Shown here one piece after another: positions 25,566 to 32,987 of a DNA stretch of 64,000 bases. This stretch comes from Streptomyces eurythermus (GTDB taxonomy: Bacteria > Actinomycetota > Actinomycetes > Streptomycetales > Streptomycetaceae): positions 118,223 through 182,222 of the forward strand of contig NZ_BMSK01000011.1 of assembly GCF_014649115.1 (NCBI RefSeq), read 5' to 3'. A model generated the notes under the pieces. It made no database searches. It saw nothing but the letters and a program-made list of their open reading frames with translations, and was not told where the DNA came from. The position numbers and the translations under genes were made by a program. How positions within the stretch are numbered: position 1 is the stretch's first letter; each line of letters begins with the position of its first letter.

Positions 25566-27713
25566 TCAGGAGAGCTCGGCCGGCAGCGGCACGAACGGGC
25601 TGGGCATTCCGCTCCAGGACACATGCAGTGCCTCCCTCGCCCGTGTGCATGCGACGAAGAGCAGGCACCGCTCGCGCAGCAGGTCGGCCTCGTGCTGCAA
25701 TCTGTCCGTCGCGGCCGCGGTCACCTCGCGGGCGAACGGGAGTACGCCGTCCGAGACCCCGAGTACACCGACGCCACGAAACTCCAGCCCCTTCATCGCG
25801 TGCATCGTCGCGAGGCGCACCCCTGCCGTCCCCGCCCCCGGCGCCTCCTTGACCCGGACCACGGGAATGCCCCTGGCCGCGAGCCTGTCGTGCACCTTGT
25901 CCAGGAGCAGGTGGAAGCGGGCACACACGCCGATCTCCTCGGGGCGCATGCCCTGGCCTATCCACTCCTCGATCCGCTCGACGATCGCATCCGCCTCGGC
26001 CTGCTCGGAAGCATGCCCCCTGACCTGAGGGCTTCCTCCGTGGAGCAGTGACCGGTAGCCGAGGAGGCTGTCCGCACCGCCGCCCCCGAGGTCCTCGACG
26101 GCTGCCTCCTTCAGAATGCCGGTGGACCAGCCAAGGATCTCCTCCGTGCTGCGGTAGTTGATCCGCAGCCGGGAGCTCCGGCCCGTCACCGCTATACCCA
26201 GCGAAGCGAGGGAAACCCGGGAGTCATAGATCCGCTGGTGCGGGTCGCCCGTGATGAACAGGTCGTCGGGTCCGCTGCCCACGGCAACTCGGAGCACCCG
26301 CCACTGGGCCGGATGCAGGTCCTGCGCCTCGTCGACGATCACATGGTCGTAATCGTGGCCGTCCGAGGCGGGCCGCTCCGCCAGCAGGCGTGCCGCCTGG
26401 GCGCACACATCAAGGTGGGTGCGGCCGCCTCGGGCAGAGAGTTCGGCCCGGAAGAGCTCGATCGCCTCCCAGACTCGCTCTCGCTGTGCCACCGGCAGCG
26501 CAGAGCCGCGTCCTCTGCGCACCGCGCGCCTATAGGCGTCGAGCGTGCCGATGTCCTGGGCGAGTACAACGTGGCGGTATTCCTGGGAGAGGAACTGCTC
26601 TGGCCACGGAAGGCCGAGGCGTTTGCCGACCCGCTGCCAGATCTGTCGCTCCTCACGGTCTCCGACGAGGGCCAGAGCCCGGCCGCCGGCCGCCTGAAGG
26701 ACTCGGTGCGCGTAGGCGTTCACCGTCGTCACGTCAACCCTGCGAAGCAGCGCCTCGTCGCCGTCGAGCAGCAGCGCGAGGTTCTCGCGCAGGCTCGCCG
26801 CGAGAGCGTTGGTGTATGTGGTGAGCAGGACCCTGCTGTCCTCGGAGCGGGACAGCAGGTGCTTGACACGATGCAGGGCGACGACGGTCTTTCCCGTCCC
26901 CGGACCTCCGGTCACCTGGGCCGGTCCGCCGTAGGACACACGGTAGGCGACCCGTCGCTGGGACGGATGCAGGAAGACCCGCCAGGCCGCGAAGGGCTTT
27001 TCCAGGATCTCCGCCAGTTCCTGCGGCCCGGTCACGAGCGTGATGCGGCTCCTGGTGTTGTGGATCGCCGACGCGAGGTCGTCCGAGGGGGCGTCCGCGG
27101 GACGCCGCGCGGTGACGACGTCGCGGTAGACCTCTTCCGGACTGAAGCCCTCCGCGAGGTACTGGAGGACTTCGAACTGGTCCTCGGGAAGCAGGGTGCC
27201 GAACGCGTCCAGCTGGGCCTGGTCCGTAATGGTGCGCACCGCCCGCAGCACCTGTGCGTCGATGCCGAGTTCTCGCAGCACGGTGTCAGAGTGGGCGGCG
27301 AAGAGCAGGGTGGGGGCCACCGCAGCCGCCTTCTCGAGGACGGGTGTCAGCTGCTCTATGGCGACGACGTTGCGGACCTCCAGGCCACGGGTGGCCGTGT
27401 TGACCGTGTAGAGCCGCTTGGCCGCCCAGCTGTAGGCGTCGTCGTGCGGCACGACATTGATGAGGAGGAAGACGTCGCTGCCGTCGTCCGGGGCGAGGAC
27501 CACTCCGCGCCAGAAGTCGTTGATGCGGATGGTCCTCATGCGTGGGTCGCGCGCCTTGTCCACCGACTCCAGGTGAAGCCCCTTGTCGGCGTGCAGTTCC
27601 GCGACGGTGAGCTGCTGGAACTTGGCCATCGCCTTGCGCACGCCGGCTTTGACGGGCTTCTCCAGCACGTCGTAGCTCTCCCAGAAGCTGTTCGCGAAGG
27701 CGAGCTGGGGCAC
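25566..27713 (-). CDS. UvrD/Rep-type helicase with N-terminal RelE/ParE-like domain
   Basis: The 715-residue protein starts at a GTG with AAGGAG 7 bases upstream. Residues 1-115 (AFANSFWESYDVLEKPVKAGVRKAMAKF... in outline, then RTIRINDFWRGVVLAP and VFLLINVVPHDDAYSWA) look like the RelE/ParE toxin fold. The rest is a superfamily 1 helicase: Walker A GGPGTGKT (269-276), TTYTNALAASL, IVDEAQDLHPAQW, ITGDPHQRIY, LRINYRSTEEI, and the late motif ATMHAMKGLEFRGV. There is no clear nuclease motif. It is the last gene of the SMC-McrBC operon, 40 bases after McrC. A ssDNA translocase acting with McrBC on invading DNA is a reasonable inference. Whether the RelE-like part cleaves RNA is unknown. Confidence 0.82.
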   Translation of the reverse strand: MPQLAFANSFWESYDVLEKPVKAGVRKAMAKFQQLTVAELHADKGLHLESVDKARDPRMRTIRINDFWRGVVLAPDDGSDVFLLINVVPHDDAYSWAAKRLYTVNTATRGLEVRNVVAIEQLTPVLEKAAAVAPTLLFAAHSDTVLRELGIDAQVLRAVRTITDQAQLDAFGTLLPEDQFEVLQYLAEGFSPEEVYRDVVTARRPADAPSDDLASAIHNTRSRITLVTGPQELAEILEKPFAAWRVFLHPSQRRVAYRVSYGGPAQVTGGPGTGKTVVALHRVKHLLSRSEDSRVLLTTYTNALAASLRENLALLLDGDEALLRRVDVTTVNAYAHRVLQAAGGRALALVGDREERQIWQRVGKRLGLPWPEQFLSQEYRHVVLAQDIGTLDAYRRAVRRGRGSALPVAQRERVWEAIELFRAELSARGGRTHLDVCAQAARLLAERPASDGHDYDHVIVDEAQDLHPAQWRVLRVAVGSGPDDLFITGDPHQRIYDSRVSLASLGIAVTGRSSRLRINYRSTEEILGWSTGILKEAAVEDLGGGGADSLLGYRSLLHGGSPQVRGHASEQAEADAIVERIEEWIGQGMRPEEIGVCARFHLLLDKVHDRLAARGIPVVRVKEAPGAGTAGVRLATMHAMKGLEFRGVGVLGVSDGVLPFAREVTAAATDRLQHEADLLRERCLLFVACTRAREALHVSWSGMPSPFVPLPAELS

Positions 27714-27753
27714 GGTGGGCTCCTTACCTCGTGGCGTGCGGCCGGAAACGATC

Positions 27754-28968
27754 TTAGAGGGGGTGGGTTCCCGTACCCTCGGCCATCAGCCGGGCCAGCT
27801 CCTGGACCGCCCCGAGCAGTTGCGCCGGCTGTCCCTCCAGGTCCAGGACGTGCTGGTGGATGACGATGCCCGCGTTCCGGACACGGTGCGAAGCGTGGAG
27901 AGCACCGCCCCTGGCGTAGATCAGGTGTCCCTCGGGCAGATCCAGCGCCGTGCAGTAGGCGAGCATCTGGTACAGGTCGGCGTCCGGGAAGCCGTCCGAC
28001 TTCTGCGCCTTGTACTTGGCGTCCGCGACGGTCAGCGGGCGGCCGTCGTCCGCGTACCGGAGCAGGTCCGGCCTCATACGGATGCGCCTGCCCGCGTCGA
28101 GATGCACTCCCCTGGCCTGGAGGGCGCAGTGCCCGCCGTACGCGGAGAGGGCCTCGCGCAGGGCGACGCAGACGAAGTCCTCGAAGAGTTTGTTCATGTC
28201 CAGCAGGAATCCGTCGACGGAGACATCACCCGGCAGGTGCTCGGGCGACCCTCCGCGCAGGACGGTCTCCGCGAGCCGCAGCGCGGGCTGGTACCGGAGA
28301 TTGAGGCGGCTTGGTCGCCATCGGGGCAGCATGGCGCCGCGCACCAGCGGCTCGGCGTCGGCGAGGCGCGCCCTCTGGTGCTGGAGAACCCGTCGCACTC
28401 CGATCGGGACTCGGGGAAGGCTCAGCAACCGCTCGGTCGCCGCCCGGAGCAGCCGGTTCTCGGGGGTGTCGGTCGTGTACTCGTCGTAGGCCACTTCCAG
28501 CGGAAACAGCCGACCGTGGTAGCGGCGCACCTGGTCGGTCTCCCTGAGCCGGCCGCGAACGACGGGAGATGCCTCCTCCGTGGGTCGGTAACCCTGGAGC
28601 ACGCCTTGCCTGAGGGCGCGCTCCTGCGCTCTCGCGTACGTCTGTGCGAGGAAGGGGACGAGCTCCGTGTGCGTCGCCACTTCCACGGCGTCCTCTCGGT
28701 GGATCCCTGGGTCCAGGGCGTATCCGAGGAGGAAGAAGACGTGGCCGACCGGCACCTTCGGGGTGATGCGCAGGGTGACGGGCTCCTCCCCCGGGGCCCG
28801 CACCACAACGGCTCCGACCTTGCTCCCCGCGCGAAGACGCCATCCTCCGGGGCGGTACGGGTCGGGCGCGGCGTCCACGAACCGCGACGCGGCGAGAGCC
28901 CGGCCGAGGGCCGCCGGCAGGTCGTGGGTGGTGTGAGGGGCGTGCTCGACGAGCTCTATGTCGGTCAC
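27754..28968 (-). CDS. mcrC: McrC-type nuclease subunit
   Basis: The 404-residue protein shares ATGA with McrB. McrC proteins stimulate and carry the nuclease of the McrBC complex, which cuts DNA containing modified cytosine. The PD-(D/E)xK core is readable: RPDLL with Asp301, and VADAKYK with Asp316 and Lys318. The N-terminal half has TLRITPKVPVGHVFFLLGYALD, the usual McrC beginning, and PENRLLRAATERLL matches the conserved DTxENR segment. Length is normal. It lies in the long leftward operon headed by the SMC-like ATPase. Confidence 0.88.
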   Translation of the reverse strand: MTDIELVEHAPHTTHDLPAALGRALAASRFVDAAPDPYRPGGWRLRAGSKVGAVVVRAPGEEPVTLRITPKVPVGHVFFLLGYALDPGIHREDAVEVATHTELVPFLAQTYARAQERALRQGVLQGYRPTEEASPVVRGRLRETDQVRRYHGRLFPLEVAYDEYTTDTPENRLLRAATERLLSLPRVPIGVRRVLQHQRARLADAEPLVRGAMLPRWRPSRLNLRYQPALRLAETVLRGGSPEHLPGDVSVDGFLLDMNKLFEDFVCVALREALSAYGGHCALQARGVHLDAGRRIRMRPDLLRYADDGRPLTVADAKYKAQKSDGFPDADLYQMLAYCTALDLPEGHLIYARGGALHASHRVRNAGIVIHQHVLDLEGQPAQLLGAVQELARLMAEGTGTHPL

Positions 28969-30830
28969 GCGTGGGGCTCACCGGGGCCGGGGGCCGGTGC
29001 GATGCTCGCACGCAGTGCTTCAAGGCCGTAGGCCTTGGCGATGTCGACGCCTTCGCCGTAGTGATGCTCCTCGAGCAGCGGAAGGATCTTGGTGCGCCAG
29101 GTGCGGTCGAGTCCGCCTTCCCGGTAGACCGCCTTCTTCATCAGGTACGACGGGCCGATGCGGAAGTCGGGGTCGTCGATCCGCGAGTTCAGCGCGTCCA
29201 GCAGGTCGGCCGGCTCGGCACCACGGTCCTGAGCGGCGAGCCAGCGGCGCAGGAGCCCCTTGGTGGGTTCGGTGCGGGGGGAAAGCTCCACGAAGGCGAA
29301 GCGCCGGCGCATGGCGGCGTCGACGAGTGCGATGGAGCGGTCGGCGGTGTTCATCGTCCCGATGACGAAGAGGTTGGGCGGGAGGGCGAAGTCGTCGCCC
29401 GAGTAGGTCAGGCGGACGGACTTGTTCCGGTACTCCAGGAGGAAATAGAGCTCCCCGAAGACCTTGGCCAGATTGGCGCGGTTGATCTCGTCGATGATCA
29501 GGAAGTGCGGAACGTGACGGTTTCCTTCGCGGGAGGCGAGGTCGGCGAGCTCCCGCAGCGGACCGGCCTTCAGCCGGAAGGCGACCTCGCGCGTGTCAGG
29601 GTCCTCCTGCGGGCGGAACCCCTCGAAGAAGTCCTCGTACGCGTACGAAGGGTGGAACTGCACCAGCTTGACGCGCTCCGGGCCCCCTCCGAGGAACTCG
29701 GCCAGTCTCAGCGCCAGGTGGGTCTTGCCCGTGCCCGGCGGGCCGTAGAGCACCAGCTGCCGCTCGTCCCAGAGGAGGTCCCGCACCTCGCGCAGCCACT
29801 CCACGTCGTGGACGAGCAACTCGTCGGCGAGGGGCTGGTCCGGCTCGGGAAGTTCCAGTTCGCGGCGGGCCGCGAGGGCCGGAACCGTCTCGCTCGGATC
29901 ATGCCCCGCGGACTCCGCGTCGTCAGCGAGTTCCTCGTCGGTCCGGCCGAGGCCGTCGACGAGGCCCTGCACCGAGGTGAGGTCGACGACGTCGGCCTGC
30001 ACCGAGAGCTTCTGCTGGAGTTCCTCGGGGAGCTCGTCGTAGGCGTAGCCGCTGCTCTGCCAGTCGACGGGACGGCGCAGATTGGAGCGGCCTCCTTCGG
30101 AGACGGTCTGCTCGACCGCTCCGGTGATCTCCCCCACGTAGAGCCGGCCGCCGGAGATGCCGCACACGGTGTCACCCGGTTTCATCCGGGAGAGGAACGT
30201 GTACAGCTCGTCCACCAGCTCCAGCTTCTGGTTGTAGGTCGCCGTCGTCCCGTAGTCCTCCTCGACGAACGCCCTCAGCCGCTCCTTGCTCGCCCCCTGT
30301 TCCACACCCTGGCGCAACCGGGCGGCCGACAGGGTGACCCGCCCCTCGGGGAGCCAGAGCCGGTGGACGAGGTCGCTGCCCGCCACGTTCGAGCCGCGCA
30401 CCAGCCAGGCGCGGTTGGGGCCGGAGCGCACTCCTTCCATGAAGTCGGAGAGCGGTGTACCCGCTTCCGTGCGCCACTCCTCCCAGCCGTTGCGGGGGGC
30501 GCCGACGAGTATCTCGGCCGCTGCGGAGGGAGATCCGCATTCGACGTCGGCGGTCAGCTCCAGCCATCCCGGCCAGCGGTGGGACGGTACGAGGATTCCG
30601 GCGGCCCTCAGCTCCTCGCGCCGCTTGAAGGTGCCGCTGAAGTGCTTGGGGAATGACGGCATGACGTGGTCCCGGGCCGGCGAACCGGCCCGGACCAGGA
30701 ACTTGCGGCTCCCGTTGGTGCCGACGGCGTCGAGAAGGGCACCGGTCGCCCGGTCGATGTCCTCCCCACCGGGCAGCCGCAGCCGGAACTCCGGGAACCG
30801 GCCGGGGCTGCCGCCGCTGTCCTCGTTCAC
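28965..30830 (-). CDS. mcrB: McrB-type AAA+ GTPase
   Basis: The 621-residue protein starts at GTG 30830, with AGGAG 5 bases upstream; the longer frame has no such site. McrB forms the AAA+ motor ring and recognises DNA through its N-terminal domain. Walker A is GPPGTGKT (363-370), Walker B LIIDEIN (444-450), and the McrB signature MNTADRS is at 493-499. The N-terminal ~210 residues and a basic middle (about 215-290, DTVCGISGGRLYVGEITG, an EVE/PUA-like or Tudor-like strand pattern) probably choose the target DNA. They differ from E. coli McrB, so the recognised modification is unknown. It is preceded by a 92-base gap within the operon. Confidence 0.88.
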   Translation of the reverse strand: MNEDSGGSPGRFPEFRLRLPGGEDIDRATGALLDAVGTNGSRKFLVRAGSPARDHVMPSFPKHFSGTFKRREELRAAGILVPSHRWPGWLELTADVECGSPSAAAEILVGAPRNGWEEWRTEAGTPLSDFMEGVRSGPNRAWLVRGSNVAGSDLVHRLWLPEGRVTLSAARLRQGVEQGASKERLRAFVEEDYGTTATYNQKLELVDELYTFLSRMKPGDTVCGISGGRLYVGEITGAVEQTVSEGGRSNLRRPVDWQSSGYAYDELPEELQQKLSVQADVVDLTSVQGLVDGLGRTDEELADDAESAGHDPSETVPALAARRELELPEPDQPLADELLVHDVEWLREVRDLLWDERQLVLYGPPGTGKTHLALRLAEFLGGGPERVKLVQFHPSYAYEDFFEGFRPQEDPDTREVAFRLKAGPLRELADLASREGNRHVPHFLIIDEINRANLAKVFGELYFLLEYRNKSVRLTYSGDDFALPPNLFVIGTMNTADRSIALVDAAMRRRFAFVELSPRTEPTKGLLRRWLAAQDRGAEPADLLDALNSRIDDPDFRIGPSYLMKKAVYREGGLDRTWRTKILPLLEEHHYGEGVDIAKAYGLEALRASIAPAPGPGEPHA

Positions 30831-30922
30831 GCACACTCCTCGTTCGCGGACGTCGTTCGATCGATGGGGCGAGGTATTCGCCCGAACCATGCCGGGTAAG
30901 GACCTTAACCGCCGGACGCACC

Positions 30923-32572
30923 TCAGGTGAGGGTGTTGGTGAGGTGCGGGCCGATGTATCCGATGAAGAGCCCGTGCTCCGCGCAGGCCGCGTCGTGGTA
31001 GTGCAGGCGCGGGGCGACGGTGTTGCCTCCGCCGATCCTCACGTGCGCGCCCATGAACAGCCTGCCGGAGGGCTCCACATGTTCCGGCAAGGGGAAGGTC
31101 CGCTCCCTGCGCCAGGCGGCGTTCGACTTCACGGTCTTCGACTCGTCGCGCACGACCTTGCGGGGCGACACGGAGTGCTTGCCGTCCGGGGCGTCCTCGC
31201 ACCACTGCTTGAAGTCCCGGAAGACAGGACCGCCGGCGCAGGCGTCGGCGGAGGCGTCGGCGTAGTCCCGGAGCGCCAGGAGCGCGTCCCAGGCCATGCG
31301 GACCCAGGACGAGCCGTATGCCTGGTCGTCCAGCTCCAGGGTGATCTTCCGGGCGCCGGTGAAGTGCACGCGGGGCATCTCCTCGATCCGCTCCAGGATC
31401 TCCGCGAAGGACTCGGGTGCGGCGGGGCCGCTGTCGTCCGGGGCGTACGCGGCTTCGGCGGCACCGAGCGCGAGCAGCCGCTTCTGCACGGTGACGAGCT
31501 GCGCTCTGGCCTCGTGCAGTTCCCGGTACTGCTCGTCGTACTCGGCGATCAGGGTGATCTCGTCGCTTCTGGCGCGCTGGAGTTCGTTCTTCAGGTCCCG
31601 GATCTCGTCGGCGCGGACCCGCTGTTCACGTCCGGCTTCCTCAAGGATCTCGAACAGGGCATGGTTCTCGTCCCGCAACCGCTCCAGCTCGGAACCGGTG
31701 GGGTGCTCGTTGGTACGGGCGCGCAGCACGGGGACCGCGTCCAGTTCCGGTGGCAGCGGTGCCCTGGCAGCGAGGTTCCGGGGCAACTGGGCGAGCAGGC
31801 GGCGGACCCGGGCCGGGTTCTCGGTGATGACGCGGTGGGACATGACGCGGTGGCGCTGTCCGTCGGCCGCCCAGGCCGGGTCCACCCCGGGGAGGAACGT
31901 CCGGATGCCGCCGCCGAAGACCCGGTGGTACTCCATGGCCCGGTTGAAGTGATGGTCCACCCCCGGCGCGAGGGCGTAGAGGATGGCCAGGCCGGCCAGG
32001 GGACGGACCAGGGGGTCCAGGGTCCGCTCCAGCCACGTGTCGAAGTCGGCCCCGTTCGGAGCTGTGGCCATGACGACCGGCAGGCGGCGCTCCTCGTCGC
32101 ACAGTTCGTCGATCACGGAGTCGAGGTCGGGCGCCTCGACCACCTGGGGCATTCGTGTCACGTCCGCCAGCCCGTCACGGGCCCGGAGGACGTCCAGGAG
32201 GCTTCCTGCCAGACGGGGCGTCTTGGCGACCGTCGGCAACGTGTCGGGATCGTCGGGAAGATGCTCGACGTCCAGCTGAACGCGGGTCGGGCGGCTCTCC
32301 GTCTGCCGAATCAGCAGGGTCGTCTGCCAGGTGCCGTCCGGGGCGGTCTCCCTCAGCCGCCAGCGCCCGTACGCGCCGGCTGTGCCGGTCGCCGAGTCGT
32401 GGTCGAGCGTGACTCCCCGGGCTATCTCGTTGCGGCCCTCGGCGAAAGCCTCGACGTCGTAGTTCTTGGGCGGTTCACGCAGCCAGCCGCGGAGCCGGGC
32501 GTCGACCTGGGCTCCCGTGCTGACGTAGTCGAGTCCGCTGGTGACGACCATCCGGTAACGACGTGTGTCCAT
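30923..32572 (-). CDS. Uncharacterised coiled-coil protein of the SMC-McrBC operon
   Basis: The 549-residue protein starts at ATG 32572. Residues 1-130 are a mixed strand domain (YRMVVTSGLDYVSTGAQVDARL). A globular middle follows, then a charged coiled coil (about 310-400: ELERLRDENHALFEILEEAG and on). The C-terminal domain, about 130 residues, contains WVRMAWDALLALRDYADA and ends LHYHDAACAEHGLFIGYIGPHL. A similar ending occurs, as far as I recall, in several uncharacterised defence-associated proteins. No catalytic motif is certain. It is 22 bases after the 130-residue gene and is probably a sensor or effector of the SMC complex. Confidence 0.7.
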   Translation of the reverse strand: MDTRRYRMVVTSGLDYVSTGAQVDARLRGWLREPPKNYDVEAFAEGRNEIARGVTLDHDSATGTAGAYGRWRLRETAPDGTWQTTLLIRQTESRPTRVQLDVEHLPDDPDTLPTVAKTPRLAGSLLDVLRARDGLADVTRMPQVVEAPDLDSVIDELCDEERRLPVVMATAPNGADFDTWLERTLDPLVRPLAGLAILYALAPGVDHHFNRAMEYHRVFGGGIRTFLPGVDPAWAADGQRHRVMSHRVITENPARVRRLLAQLPRNLAARAPLPPELDAVPVLRARTNEHPTGSELERLRDENHALFEILEEAGREQRVRADEIRDLKNELQRARSDEITLIAEYDEQYRELHEARAQLVTVQKRLLALGAAEAAYAPDDSGPAAPESFAEILERIEEMPRVHFTGARKITLELDDQAYGSSWVRMAWDALLALRDYADASADACAGGPVFRDFKQWCEDAPDGKHSVSPRKVVRDESKTVKSNAAWRRERTFPLPEHVEPSGRLFMGAHVRIGGGNTVAPRLHYHDAACAEHGLFIGYIGPHLTNTLT

Positions 32573-32594
32573 GGTGTGTTCCTTCGTGCGCCGG

Positions 32595-32987
32595 TCAGGC
32601 TTCGGCCCGCACCGGTACGACGCGGAGGGTCGCCAGCAGTTCGACGACGTCGTCGTGCCAGGCCCGTACCTCGCCCGGGGTGGGCGGGAGTTCGTAGGTG
32701 TGGTGGTGGCAGGCAGCGCTGAGCGCGGACCATACGGCATACCACTGCCGAGCCACGGAGGGCGGCACGTACCACTCCATGCAGAGCGCCTTGGTGCGGC
32801 CACGGGTCCGGGCCATGGCGGGGCTGACCTGCCGCCAGAAGCCGTCCATGGCCTCGTCGAGGGCCAGTCGGAGCAGGGCCGCCGCGGCTCGTGCGCGCAG
32901 ACCCGGCGCGAGGGAGTGAGTGACACCGGCTGGAGGAGAGAGCAGTCGGTGAGCGGCTGCGGCGAGGTCGTGGGGCGTGCGGGTCAT
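32595..32987 (-). CDS. Small all-helical protein of the SMC-McrBC operon
   Basis: The 130-residue protein begins at an ATG that overlaps the SMC stop (ATGA), so the two are made together. Predicted all helix: AAAAHRLLSPP, LRARAAAALLRLALDEAMDGFW, VARQWYAVWSALSAACHHH, GEVRAWHDDVVELLATL. The size, the helical pattern and the coupling to an ATPase gene recall HEPN-like toxins or small Lamassu-type partner subunits. The RNase motif Rx4-6H is not clearly present, so I leave the function open. Confidence 0.65.
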   Translation of the reverse strand: MTRTPHDLAAAAHRLLSPPAGVTHSLAPGLRARAAAALLRLALDEAMDGFWRQVSPAMARTRGRTKALCMEWYVPPSVARQWYAVWSALSAACHHHTYELPPTPGEVRAWHDDVVELLATLRVVPVRAEA

